The notes: a model not told the origin generated them from the letters alone. A stretch of DNA of 56,915 bases from Streptomyces sp. rh34 (GCF_002551245.1 NZ_NTGZ01000013.1:1-56915); one strand, 5' to 3'; shown: positions 43,004 to 51,842, numbered from the stretch's first letter. Numbers and translations: made by a program.

Positions 43004-43784
43004 ACTGCCCGCGCAGATCGATACGAGCGTCGCGCACTCCGCACGTGTCTGGAACTACTGGCTCGGCGGCAAGGACAACTTCCCGGCGGACCGGGCGGCG
43101 GGCGACGCCTACCGGGGGAAGTACCCGCTGATCGAGACGTTCGCGAAGGAGTCGCGGGACTTCCTGCGGCGTACGGTCACCCATCTCGCCCGGGACGCCG
43201 GAATCCGCCAGTTCCTCGATGTGGGCGCGGGGTTGCCGACGGCGAACAACACGCACGAGGTCGCCCAGCGGATAGCCCCGGACTCCCGGATCGTCTACGT
43301 CGACCACGACCCCCTGGTGCTCCTGCACGTCCACGCGCTGCTGACCAGCACCCCCGAGGGTGCGACCGCCTACGTCGAGGCGGACATGCGCGACACGGAG
43401 GCCGTGCTCGCCGGGGCGGCCGAGACCCTGGACCTGACCCGGCCCGTCGCCCTCGTGATCAGTGACGTCCTCGGGCACATCGTGGACTGGGACGACGCTC
43501 TGTCCCTGGTACGGCGGCTGGTGGACCGCCTGCCCTCCGGCAGCTACCTCTCGCTCAGCCACTCCACCGCCTCCGACGACGCCCACCGCGCCGTCCAGGA
43601 CGAGTACAACGCGAGCGGCGCGATCCCGTACATCTTCCGGGAGCCGGAGACCACGATCGCGTTCTTCGAGGGGCTGGAGATGGTGGAGCCGGGCATGGTG
43701 TCCTGGCCGAACTGGCGGCCCGACGCGAACACCGGCACCACCACGGCCCGGGCCGGGTGGGGTGCGGTCGCCCGCATCCCCTGA
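42978..43784 (+). CDS. SAM-dependent methyltransferase, DUF574 (Methyltransf_19) family
   Basis: 268 aa from ATG 42978, inside the end of the XRE gene. Hallmarks: DTSVAHSARVWNYWLGGKDNFPADRAAG, motif I FLDVGAGLPTANNTHEVAQ, RIVYVDHDPLVLLHVHALL, YVEADMRDTEAVLAGAAETLDL, ISDVLGHIVDWDDA. It is paralogous to the protein at 30849-31634. The 26-bp overlap with the regulator implies coordinated expression. Substrate unknown for the whole family. Confidence 0.93.
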   Translation: MSTTGNGPELPAQIDTSVAHSARVWNYWLGGKDNFPADRAAGDAYRGKYPLIETFAKESRDFLRRTVTHLARDAGIRQFLDVGAGLPTANNTHEVAQRIAPDSRIVYVDHDPLVLLHVHALLTSTPEGATAYVEADMRDTEAVLAGAAETLDLTRPVALVISDVLGHIVDWDDALSLVRRLVDRLPSGSYLSLSHSTASDDAHRAVQDEYNASGAIPYIFREPETTIAFFEGLEMVEPGMVSWPNWRPDANTGTTTARAGWGAVARIP

Positions 43785-43859
43785 CCCACGCCCGTAACGA
43801 CCGCGCCGCGCACGGAACTTCCCCCGCGCGCGGCGCGCACGGTCCGCGGAGGCTCGCAC

Positions 43860-45305
43860 ATGAGCAGCACAGGCACGACCGACCACGAGGCCAACGGCCC
43901 GCGGGGTGCCCGGCACGAGCGGGAGACGGCGGACCGGCTGCTGCGGGCGGCGACGCGCTCCGGCGCGCACCTGATCGCCGAGGCCGCGTCCCTGGTCCAG
44001 GGGTGGGCGGTGCTGGCCGATCCCATCGCCGGGGCCGTCTACAGCGCCCCCACCGCCGCGGCCGCCAGCGGGGTACACGCGGCGGCCGCCCCTCGGGAAC
44101 ACCCGCGCTGCACGCAGGTCCCGGCGGCCGGAGCCGTCCTCGTCCTGACCCCGGCGCCCACCGTGCCCCCGGCACACACCTGCCACGTCGCCACGACCAC
44201 CGCGGCCCTCCTGGAGGTGCGCGGGCAACGCGCGGCGGAGCTGCGGGGCGAACAGATGCGGCTGCACACCACCCTGATCCGGCTGCTGCTGGCCGGCCAC
44301 ACCGCGGCCGTCACCGAGACCCTCGGCAGCGACCGGCTCACGCATGTCACGGTCTACCGGCTCTCCGGCGCCGACGTCCCCGCCGCCCACGAGGTTCTCT
44401 GGCGGGCCGTACGCCCCTCACTCGCCCCGCACGCCGACGCCTGCACCCTGTTGGGCCGGCCGGACGGCGAGCTGGTCGTCGCCGAGCTCCACCACGGCGG
44501 CGACGACGGGCGGATCCTGCGCCTGGTCTCCCGACTGAGCGAGCGGCACCACCTGCTCGCGGGCATGGCCGGACCACTGCCCCTGGCCGAGATGCCCACC
44601 GCCCACAGCGACGCCGCCGCCGCCCGGCACAGCGCCACTCCCGACCGCCGCATCGCCCCCGCCGACGCCGTGGGCGCCTCCCGGCTCACCTCTCTCCTGC
44701 CCACCTCCCCGTACGCCCGGTGGGCAGGATCCGTGCTGCGTCCGCTGGCCCCGGCCCACCGGCACCTCCTCCTGGTGTGGCTCCGCACCGGCAGCAAGCC
44801 CCGCGCCGCCGCCGCGCTCGGCCTGTCGGCCGGCACGGTCCGGGCCCGGATACGCGACCTGTCCCGGCTGCTCGGCGCGGACCTGGAGGACGCCACCGTG
44901 CGGGCGCATCTGCTGCTCGCCCTCCGCGCCCCGGCCCCCGACCCCGACAGCGGCAGCGGCAGCGGTCCTGCCCGGCTGGAGACGCTGCCGGACGGTCTCC
45001 TGGACACCGAGGCGGCCCGGACCTGGGCCGTCGGCCTGGTCGGCGGTCTGGAGCCACATCTGCGGATCGCCCTGGCCTGCTGGCTGCGCCACCACGCCCG
45101 GACCGCCCCCGCCGCGGCCGAACTGCACGTCCACCGCACCACCCTCACCGACTGGCTCTCCCAGTGCGCCGAACACCTCGCGCGAAACCTCGCCGACGCC
45201 ACCGTGCGCGCCGAGATCCACCTCGCGCTGTCGGCCACCCGGACCGGCCCCGACGACCCGGCGGCCCTTCCCCGGCGCGGCGGCCGCACCTATCGCCGGC
45301 TGTGA
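43860..45305 (+). CDS. PucR-like regulator with two C-terminal HTH units
   Basis: 481 aa from ATG 43860. The N-terminal half resembles the sensory part of PucR/CdaR-type proteins (LIAEAASLVQGWAVLADPIAGAVYSAP; RGEQMRLHTTLIRLLLAGHTAAVTETLG). The C-terminal half holds two tandem HTH_30-like units: KPRAAAALGLSAGTVRARIRDLSRLLGADLEDATVRAHLLLAL and TAPAAAELHVHRTTLTDWLSQCAEHLARNLADATVRAEIHLAL. Between them is a SGSGSG linker. The shared ends (GADLEDATVRAHLLLAL, RNLADATVRAEIHLAL) show a duplication. It follows the DUF574 gene by 75 bp and may be cotranscribed. Confidence 0.83.
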   Translation: MSSTGTTDHEANGPRGARHERETADRLLRAATRSGAHLIAEAASLVQGWAVLADPIAGAVYSAPTAAAASGVHAAAAPREHPRCTQVPAAGAVLVLTPAPTVPPAHTCHVATTTAALLEVRGQRAAELRGEQMRLHTTLIRLLLAGHTAAVTETLGSDRLTHVTVYRLSGADVPAAHEVLWRAVRPSLAPHADACTLLGRPDGELVVAELHHGGDDGRILRLVSRLSERHHLLAGMAGPLPLAEMPTAHSDAAAARHSATPDRRIAPADAVGASRLTSLLPTSPYARWAGSVLRPLAPAHRHLLLVWLRTGSKPRAAAALGLSAGTVRARIRDLSRLLGADLEDATVRAHLLLALRAPAPDPDSGSGSGPARLETLPDGLLDTEAARTWAVGLVGGLEPHLRIALACWLRHHARTAPAAAELHVHRTTLTDWLSQCAEHLARNLADATVRAEIHLALSATRTGPDDPAALPRRGGRTYRRL

Positions 45306-45327
45306 CCGGAGTCGGGCGCGGCCGGTC

Positions 45328-45657
45328 TCAGGACGATGCCTGGCCCGTCTCGAAGCGGCTGACCCGGTCGCCGGCGACCGTGAAGACCCAGCGTGTCCGC
45401 ATCGTGCCCCAGGTGTCGTTGGTGTAGTCGACGACAAGGGTGCGGCCGTCGTCGGAGGCGTCCACGACCTTCATGCGGCCGTTGGCCTTCGGGGAGAAGA
45501 TCTCCTTCTCCGTCCAGGCCGCGGGGTCCCGTTCGCTGCCGTCGTCGGACATGGTGGCGTCCTCGGTGAGGACGTCGGCGAAGAAGGCCTCCCTGTCGCC
45601 CGCGTTCACCGTGGTGACGAACTTCTCCACCACCGGGTCACTGATCGATGAGGTCAT
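45328..45657 (-). CDS. NTF2-like/SnoaL-type small protein
   Basis: 109 aa from ATG 45657 (MTSSISDPVVEKFVTTVNAGDREAFFADVLTEDATMSDDGSERDPAAWTEKEIF). The cone-shaped NTF2-like fold is suggested by VEKFVTTVNAGDREAFFADVLTEDATM and the terminal strands LVVDYTNDTWGTMRTRWVFTVAGDRVSRFETGQ. Such proteins are polyketide cyclase-like enzymes or ligand-binding proteins. No catalytic residues can be assigned. Converges on the PucR-like gene. Confidence 0.85.
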   Translation of the reverse strand: MTSSISDPVVEKFVTTVNAGDREAFFADVLTEDATMSDDGSERDPAAWTEKEIFSPKANGRMKVVDASDDGRTLVVDYTNDTWGTMRTRWVFTVAGDRVSRFETGQASS

Positions 45658-45902
45658 CGTGTTCCTCCTCGGCGCGTCCGGGAACGGGCGTCCCGGAGAT
45701 CCTCACCGAGTCTCTGTCGGCACGCCCGCCACCGCATGTCGGGCGTGCCGGTCCGCGTAACCCCGTGGTGCCCCCGCCCGTGGCGGCGGATCAGGCGGGC
45801 GGCCCCGAGAGGGTGAGACCGGTCAGCCGTTGCGCGCCGACGCGGCGCACTCCTCGCGGTGGCGGTCTCCACCGAGGGCCCTCGGGAAGACCGCCCACGT
45901 CG

Positions 45903-46811
45903 TCACTCCGTCTCGTGACCGGCCCGGTCCTCGGGCAGCCCCCCGGTCCGGCTGAGGAAGAGGTCCCGCCCCGGACACGTCGTGTGCGCGGGCCACAGCG
46001 CGTGGACCGGGGCCTGGACGGGCGGGTCCAGGTCGACGACGTGGGCCGCGCCGCCCGCCGCCGGGCCCGGGGGCGTCGTGACGAAGGCGATGCGACCGGT
46101 CGCGGTGACGGCCGTGATGGGCGGGGTGCCCTGGACCGGGTTGCGCCGGGTGTCCGGTTCGACGCCCGCCTGGCGGCACAGGCCGATCAGGAGATCCGTG
46201 TACGCGGACGAGCCCGGCTCGCCCCACACCGTGAGCGGCTGGCCGCGCAGGTCGTCCAGCGCCACCGAGGACCGGGTGGCGAGCGGGTGTCCGGCGGGGA
46301 CGGCGACCCGCAGGCGGTGTTCCGCGATCCGGGCCCGGGTCAGGCCCGCACCGGCGGGCATGGCGCGGCTCAGGCCCAGGTCGCAGGCCCCGGTGGGGAG
46401 TTGCTCGCGCAGTTCGTCGGGGAAGAGCTGGCGGACGTGCGCCTGGATGCCCTGGTCCTCCGTACGGGCGCGGGTGAGCAGTTCCACGACCTCCTCGGCG
46501 GTGACGGCCGGGGTGTGGCCGATGCGCAGGTGGCCCGCCACGCCGCGCCCGATGCGACGGGCCCGGTCCAGGGCGGCGAGCGCCTGGGCGCCGAGGGCGC
46601 GGGCGTCGTCGATGAGGGCCTGCCCGGCGGGGGTCGGGGTGACGTGCTGGTGCCCCCGGTCCAGGAGCTGGACGCCGACGTGCCTCTCCAGGGTGCGGAT
46701 GGAGGTGCTCAGCGCCTGCTGGCTCAGGTGCAGCCGTTCGGCCGCCCGGGTGAACCCGCCCTCCTCCGCGACGGCGACGAGATGCTCCAGCTTGCGCAGG
46801 TCCAGACTCAC
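45903..46811 (-). CDS. LysR-family transcriptional regulator
   Basis: 302 aa from GTG 46811 with GGGAGG upstream. N-terminal HTH: LDLRKLEHLVAVAEEGGFTRAAERLHLSQQALSTSIRTLERHVGVQLLDRG, then the linker helix and a periplasmic-binding-like effector domain (GHLRIGHTPAVTAEEVVELLTRA to HLRV and SVALDDLRGQPLTVWGEPGS). It lies 37 bp downstream of an SDR gene on the same strand, so the SDR and LysR are probably one transcript and the SDR a likely target. Confidence 0.93.
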   Translation of the reverse strand: MSLDLRKLEHLVAVAEEGGFTRAAERLHLSQQALSTSIRTLERHVGVQLLDRGHQHVTPTPAGQALIDDARALGAQALAALDRARRIGRGVAGHLRIGHTPAVTAEEVVELLTRARTEDQGIQAHVRQLFPDELREQLPTGACDLGLSRAMPAGAGLTRARIAEHRLRVAVPAGHPLATRSSVALDDLRGQPLTVWGEPGSSAYTDLLIGLCRQAGVEPDTRRNPVQGTPPITAVTATGRIAFVTTPPGPAAGGAAHVVDLDPPVQAPVHALWPAHTTCPGRDLFLSRTGGLPEDRAGHETE

Positions 46812-46848
46812 GCGGTCCTCCCGGACACCTCGGCCGACGACGGACGGG

Positions 46849-47628
46849 TCAGCGGACGGTGTAGCCGCCGTTGGCGAAGATCGTCTGGCCGGTGATCCAG
46901 CCGCCCTCGGTGACGAGGAACTTCACCAGCGGCGCGATGTCCTCGATCTCCGTCAGCCGGCCGCCCATGGCCTGGGACTTGTGGAACTCCACCCGCTCCG
47001 GCGTCTCCTGCGGGTAGAAGAACGGCGTGTCCATCGGCCCCGGGGCCACATTGTTCACGGCGATGCCGCGCGGGGCGAACTCCTTGGCCGCCGCCCGGGT
47101 GAAGTGCTCCAGCGGGGCCTTCGCGCCCGCATAGGTGGCGTACCCGTCGGTGAAGGCGGCGAGCAGCGAGGTGACCAGGCTGACGATGCGGCCGCCGTCG
47201 TTGAGGCGCGCACCAGCCTCCTGGAGGAAGAAGAACGCCGCCTTGGAGTTGATCGCGAACATGCGGTCGTACTCCTCCTCGGTCGTCTCGCCGATCGGCT
47301 TCCGCAGCACCATGCCGGTGGTGTTCACGGCGACGTCCACCCCGCCGAAGGCGTCCAGCGCCTGGTCGAAGAGGCTCCGCACGCCCTCGACACGGGTCAG
47401 GTCCTCGCGTACGACAACGGCCTGCGCGCCCGTGCCCCGTACGGCCTCCGCCGTCTTCTCGGCATCGGCGGCGGTGTTCTCGCCGTGGTAGTGGACGACG
47501 ACGTTCGCGCCGGCCTCGCCGAGCGTGCGGCTGATCAGGCCACCGAGGTTCTTCGCACCGCCGGCGACCACCGCGGTCCTGCCGGCCAGCGACTGCGGCT
47601 GCTCCTGCTGCTGCTGCTGCTCACTCAT
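46849..47628 (-). CDS. SDR-family oxidoreductase with N-terminal glutamine run
   Basis: 259 aa from ATG 47628, starting MSEQQQQQEQPQSLAG (five Gln encoded by CAG repeats). Cofactor motif VVAGGAKNLGG (TGxxxGxG variant), NTTG at the central strand, catalytic Ser in VTSLLAAF, Tyr-x3-Lys as YAGAK, and the PGPMDTPF turn. Classical SDR, NAD(P)-dependent; substrate unknown. Adjacent LysR gene downstream and a divergent second SDR gene suggest a small regulated redox locus. Confidence 0.9.
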   Translation of the reverse strand: MSEQQQQQEQPQSLAGRTAVVAGGAKNLGGLISRTLGEAGANVVVHYHGENTAADAEKTAEAVRGTGAQAVVVREDLTRVEGVRSLFDQALDAFGGVDVAVNTTGMVLRKPIGETTEEEYDRMFAINSKAAFFFLQEAGARLNDGGRIVSLVTSLLAAFTDGYATYAGAKAPLEHFTRAAAKEFAPRGIAVNNVAPGPMDTPFFYPQETPERVEFHKSQAMGGRLTEIEDIAPLVKFLVTEGGWITGQTIFANGGYTVR

Positions 47629-47844
47629 GACGGATCCCTCTCTCCCGGCCGCATTCCGATATGCGGCGTTCGTCGTAGTTTCCGCTGACCACGTTAGGAG
47701 CGCGCCCCCGGCCCGGGGAAACACAAAGATCGGGTCGGCCCACCAGGAAGATGGGTCACCGCAGGTCAGCGCAGGCGCAAGGGCGTCGTCCGCGTGTCCG
47801 GAAAGGCCATTGACGTACGCGTACGGGTCACGAAGGATCACCGC

Positions 47845-48645
47845 GTGACGACCTCCGAACAGCCTTCGCCCGCCCCCGGACCGGTCCGCCCCATCGCCCT
47901 GATCACGGGCGTCGGCCGCAGCATCGGCATCGGCGCGGGCATCGCGCGCCGGCTGGCGGCCTCCGGCTGGGACGTCGCCTTCACCTACTGGACGCCGTAC
48001 GACCGCCGGATGGACTGGGGCGCCGAGCCCGGGGCCGCCGCGTCCATCGCGAAGGAGCTGGCGGAGGCAGGGGCCCGTACGACGGCGATCGAGGCGGACC
48101 TGTCCGACCCCGACGCGCCGACGCGCATCTTCGACGAGGCGGAACAGCGCCTCGGCGGGCCCGTGAGCGCACTCGTCCTCTCGCACGCGGAGTCCGTGGA
48201 CTCGGGGCTGCTCGACACCACCGTGGAGGCGTTCGACCGGCACTTCGCGGTGAACGCCCGGGCCAGCTGGCTGCTGATCCGCGAGTACGGGCTGCGCTTC
48301 CGCAGCGCGCCCGGCACCGCGACGGGCCGGATCGTCGCGCTCACCAGCGACCACACCGTGGGCAACCTTCCCTACGGGGCGAGCAAGGGGGCCCTGGACC
48401 GCATCACGCTGGCCGCCGCGCACGAGCTGGCCCACCTCGGGGTGACGGCGAACGTCGTCAACCCCGGCCCGGTGGACACCGGCTGGATGACCGACGAGCT
48501 GCGCGAGGCCCTGGTGCGGGACACCCCGCTCGGCCGTCTCGGCACCCCGCAGGACACCGCCCACCTGGTGGGATTCCTGTGCTCCCCCGAAGGCCAGTGG
48601 GTCAACGGCCAGTTGTTGAGGAGCAACGGCGGCGCGGCTTCCTAG
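47845..48645 (+). CDS. SDR-family oxidoreductase (3-oxoacyl-ACP reductase-like)
   Basis: 266 aa from GTG 47845 with AAGGA 8 nt upstream; the ATG at 47794 is less likely. Cofactor-binding loop ALITGVGRSIGIGAGIARRLAASG, acidic EADLSDP, central VLSHAESV (in place of NNAG), catalytic ALTSDHTV and YGASK, then NPGPVDTGWM. Likely NADPH-dependent. The SHAE replacement of the NNAG motif is seen in a subset of actinobacterial SDRs. Divergent from the SDR-LysR pair. Confidence 0.9.
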   Translation: MTTSEQPSPAPGPVRPIALITGVGRSIGIGAGIARRLAASGWDVAFTYWTPYDRRMDWGAEPGAAASIAKELAEAGARTTAIEADLSDPDAPTRIFDEAEQRLGGPVSALVLSHAESVDSGLLDTTVEAFDRHFAVNARASWLLIREYGLRFRSAPGTATGRIVALTSDHTVGNLPYGASKGALDRITLAAAHELAHLGVTANVVNPGPVDTGWMTDELREALVRDTPLGRLGTPQDTAHLVGFLCSPEGQWVNGQLLRSNGGAAS

Positions 48646-48758
48646 CCCCCGTTCCGCACCGCCGCTCGCCGGGGCGCGAACCGGCACGTCACGTCAGTGC
48701 GTCCGAGCAGGACGGAGCGTCTAATCTGGCGTGGTCCATGTAGTGCACAGGGGGTCGT

Positions 48759-50837
48759 ATGCACAACGAAGACAGGGCCGGCGGAGCGGACGACGGGGCC
48801 TGGGGTCCCGAGGACCGCCGGTCGGGCGACGCCCCCCGGCGGCCGGACGCCGTGGCGCCGCAGGAGTGGCCGAGCACGCCACCGCCGCACGGCGCGCAGC
48901 CCTCCCCCCGGACCGTGATCGACGGCCGCTACGAGCTGCTGGAGCCGATCGGCAGCGGCGGAATGGGCGAGGTCTGGAAGGCTCACGACCGGCGACTGCG
49001 CCGGCTCGTCGCCGTGAAGGGCCTGCTCGACCGGAACGCCATGACCGCGGCCACGCAGACGGCGGCGCTGCAGCGGGCGCGGCGCGAGGCGGAGGCCATC
49101 GCCAAGATCGAGCACCAGAACGTGGTGACGGTCCACGACCAGGTCGAGACCGACAACCAGGTCTGGATCGTGATGAAGCTGCTCGAAGCGAGGTCCCTGG
49201 GGGACCTGTTGAGCGGCGACGGCGTCCTCGCCGTGCCGAGGGCCGCGAACATCGGCCTCCAGGTCCTCCAGGGCCTGCGGGCGGTCCACGCGGCATCGGT
49301 CGTGCACCGCGACGTCAAGCCGGGCAACGTCCTCGTCCGCGACGACGGTCTCGCGATCCTGGTGGACTTCGGCATCGCCACCTTCGAGGGCGCGGACCGT
49401 GTGACCCGGTCCGGAAGCGTCATCGGCACCCCCTCCTACCTGGCGCCCGAGCTCTTCGCCCCCGCCTCCCCGGGCCCCGCCCCCGCCTCCGACCTGTGGG
49501 CGCTCGGGATCACCCTGTACGAGATGGTCGAGGGCCGGGTGCCCTTCGCCGGGCACGAGGTCTGGGAGGTCCAGGAGAACATCCGGCACTCCCCCGACCC
49601 GGCCCTCCGCTACGCCGGTCCCCTCGCGCCGGTCATCCAGGGGCTGTTGATCACGGATCCGCGGGAGCGCCTGGACGCGGCCACGGCCGAGGCGATGCTC
49701 CGCGAGGTGCTCACGGACCCCTCCGCGCCGAACGCGGCGGTGGCCGCGTCGGCGACGCACCCGCCGACGGCCGTCTCCACACCGAACCCTTCGACGCCCG
49801 CCCCCGCGCCCGGTCCCGCCGCCCCTCCGCCCGCACCGGCATCGGTGCTGCCCACACCCCCGCCCGCTCCCGCGGCGACCGGCCGGTACCGGGGCTGGAA
49901 GCCGGTCGCGGCGGTGGTGTGCGTGGCCCTGCTGGCCGGCGCGGGCTGGATGGTCTCCCGGGGCGACGGCGAGAAGAGCGGGGGCGGCGACCGGACCGGC
50001 TCGGTGCGGGGCCAGGGCGAGGGCGCGGCGGGCAGCGGCTCCCAGGAGCGGTGGAAGGACACGCACCCGACCCTGAAGATCGGCGTCAAGGACGACCAGC
50101 CCGGGCTGAGCATCTTCGACAAGAAGTCGCGTACGTACCAGGGTTACGACATCGACCTGGCGTACGCGATCGCCGAGAGCATGGGCTACGGCAAGGGCGA
50201 GGTGGCCTTCACCACGGTCGCCACCGACTACCGGAGCACCGCGCTGAAGACCAAGCAGGTGGACCTGGTCATCGCGTCGTACAGCATCACCGACGACCGC
50301 AAGACCGCCTCGCCCGGCGGCTACAGCGTGGACTTCGCGGGCCCGTACTACGAGGCGAGCCGGGGCTTCCTGGTCCGTGAGAAGTCGAGCAAGTACACGA
50401 TCAACGACTCCAGCGACCTGCGGGACCTCGGCGTCGAGGTCTGCACGGCACGGGAGTCGACGTACGAGAAGGCGCTGCCGAAGCAGGGCTTCACCATGGC
50501 GAAGTCGCAGCCCAACACCTATCAGGACTGCCTGGACAAGCTGCTGGACCCCAAGTCCGACGTGTACGCGGTGGCCTCCGACGACATCATTCTCGCGGGG
50601 TACGTCGAGGCGAACCAGGGCAAGGTACGGCGGCTGGAGAACATCCAGGGCGCCGAGGGCTACGGCGTGGCGATGCGGCCGAAGACCCCGATCCTGAAGG
50701 ACGAGGTGTGCTCGGCGCTCCGCACGATCCTGGGCGGCAAGATCTGGGAGGACATGTACAAGGAGAACCTGTCCGGGCTGGTGGGCAACAAGAACCCGCC
50801 GGGCCGCCCGGACCTGACGGAGTGCAAGCAGTCCTGA
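48759..50837 (+). CDS. Transmembrane Ser/Thr protein kinase fused to a family 3 solute-binding domain
   Basis: 692 aa from ATG 48759. Cytoplasmic PknB-type kinase at about 58-318: Gly loop IGSGGMGEV, Lys87 (AVKGL), HRDVKPGN with Asp185, DFG 203-205, activation loop GTPSYLAPE. A Pro/Ala-rich juxtamembrane linker follows, then one helix (381-399, KPVAAVVCVALLAGAGWMV). The outside part (about 437-680) is an SBP_bac_3 amino-acid-binding domain: LKIGVKDDQPGLSIFD, GYDIDLAYAIAESMGY, VDLVIASYSITDDR, DFAGPYYEASRGFLV. It is expected to couple binding of an amino acid (perhaps glutamate-like) to kinase activity. Stand-alone gene; a TAATCT-like -10 lies near 48722. Confidence 0.93.
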   Translation: MHNEDRAGGADDGAWGPEDRRSGDAPRRPDAVAPQEWPSTPPPHGAQPSPRTVIDGRYELLEPIGSGGMGEVWKAHDRRLRRLVAVKGLLDRNAMTAATQTAALQRARREAEAIAKIEHQNVVTVHDQVETDNQVWIVMKLLEARSLGDLLSGDGVLAVPRAANIGLQVLQGLRAVHAASVVHRDVKPGNVLVRDDGLAILVDFGIATFEGADRVTRSGSVIGTPSYLAPELFAPASPGPAPASDLWALGITLYEMVEGRVPFAGHEVWEVQENIRHSPDPALRYAGPLAPVIQGLLITDPRERLDAATAEAMLREVLTDPSAPNAAVAASATHPPTAVSTPNPSTPAPAPGPAAPPPAPASVLPTPPPAPAATGRYRGWKPVAAVVCVALLAGAGWMVSRGDGEKSGGGDRTGSVRGQGEGAAGSGSQERWKDTHPTLKIGVKDDQPGLSIFDKKSRTYQGYDIDLAYAIAESMGYGKGEVAFTTVATDYRSTALKTKQVDLVIASYSITDDRKTASPGGYSVDFAGPYYEASRGFLVREKSSKYTINDSSDLRDLGVEVCTARESTYEKALPKQGFTMAKSQPNTYQDCLDKLLDPKSDVYAVASDDIILAGYVEANQGKVRRLENIQGAEGYGVAMRPKTPILKDEVCSALRTILGGKIWEDMYKENLSGLVGNKNPPGRPDLTECKQS

Positions 50838-50884
50838 GGCCGCGGCGCCCGCGGAGCGCGCGACACAACGACGGGCTCATGGGC

Positions 50885-51376
50885 TCAGCGCTCGGGGAAC
50901 CGCTCCCCGCACCGACTGCAGAAGACCGGTGCGGGGTCCTGGGACAGCCGCCCGCACCCCGGGCAGACCCGGTCCAGCATGCAGGGCCCCTCGCCCCCCT
51001 CGTACGCCCCGGCCGGCGGCTTGATCGCGAGGCCGGGGCGGCGGCGGTGGACGGTGAGGTACACCAGCCCGTCGGGCCCGGCGACCAGCGCCCGCCGTGA
51101 CGTGCGGGGCAGCCAGAGGACGGCGCCGGGCCCCAGCTCCAGGACCGGCCCGCCCTCCGCCGTCCTGGCGCTCCCCTGGCCCTCCAGCACGACGAGGAGC
51201 ACGTCGAGCACGTCCTCCTGATGCTCACCGACCTCGGCGCCCGGCGGCAGGCGCACCAGATTGGCGTCCAGCTCCCGCCCGGGCTCGGCCAGGTGCCAGA
51301 GCGCACCGCGGTCGTCGGGTGCGGCGGAGGCGAGCAGTTCGTCGAGGACGGCGAGAATGCGGGGCGCGGCGTTCAC
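50885..51376 (-). CDS. Cupin-domain protein with C-terminal zinc ribbon
   Basis: 163 aa from GTG 51376. The cupin barrel covers about residues 30-110 (LVRLPPGAEVGEHQEDVLDVLLVVLEGQGSA; LELGPGAVLWLPRTSRRALVAG), with His and Glu at metal-binding positions. The C-terminus carries CPGCG and CSRCG pairs, a rubredoxin-like zinc ribbon (VCPGCGRLSQDPAPVFCSRCGERFPE). A cupin plus zinc ribbon suggests a regulatory or metal-binding role rather than an enzyme. It is 10 bp downstream of the VOC gene on the same strand, so likely cotranscribed. Confidence 0.85.
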   Translation of the reverse strand: MNAAPRILAVLDELLASAAPDDRGALWHLAEPGRELDANLVRLPPGAEVGEHQEDVLDVLLVVLEGQGSARTAEGGPVLELGPGAVLWLPRTSRRALVAGPDGLVYLTVHRRRPGLAIKPPAGAYEGGEGPCMLDRVCPGCGRLSQDPAPVFCSRCGERFPER

Positions 51377-51386
51377 GGCGTCCAGG

Positions 51387-51842
51387 CTACGCGGCGGCCT
51401 GGGTGGGCGCGCTGGCCGCCGCGACGCAGAACTCGTTGCCCTCCGGGTCGGCCATCACCACATGGTGTTCGTCGACCTCCGCCAGCACGGACCCGCCGGC
51501 CGCCACCAGCCGCGCGGCCTCCGCCCGGATGCGGTCCCACCGTTCGGCGACGGTTCCGTGGCCGGCGATCCGGACGTCGATGTGCAGCCGGTTCTTGGCG
51601 GTCTTCGGCTCGGGGACCTTGAGGATGGAGAGCCGGGGGCCGACGTCGTCCGGGTCGCAGAGCCACGCCCCGGCGTCCACCGTCTCGCCCTCCGGCAGCT
51701 CGAACTGGGCGAGCCACTCCTCCCGGGTCGCGAACGGCGGCGGCGGGGGCAGGTCCACATAACCCAGTGCCGACTTCCAGAAGGCGGACAGGAGTTGGGC
51801 GTCGCCGGCGTCAAGGGTCAGATCGATACGTGCTGTCGTCAT
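51387..51842 (-). CDS. VOC-family (glyoxalase-like) protein
   Basis: 151 aa from ATG 51842 (MTTARIDLTLDAGDAQLLSAFWKSALGYVDLPPPPPFATREEWLAQFELPEG). Glyoxalase_6-type pattern with paired beta-alpha-beta modules: LTLDAGDAQLLSAFWKSALGY first, NRLHIDVRIAGHGTVAERWDRI second, ending VVMADPEGNEFCVAAA, which carries the metal-binding Glu. Members include enzymes and drug-binding proteins; function unassigned. Divergent from prolyl aminopeptidase. Confidence 0.88.
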   Translation of the reverse strand: MTTARIDLTLDAGDAQLLSAFWKSALGYVDLPPPPPFATREEWLAQFELPEGETVDAGAWLCDPDDVGPRLSILKVPEPKTAKNRLHIDVRIAGHGTVAERWDRIRAEAARLVAAGGSVLAEVDEHHVVMADPEGNEFCVAAASAPTQAAA

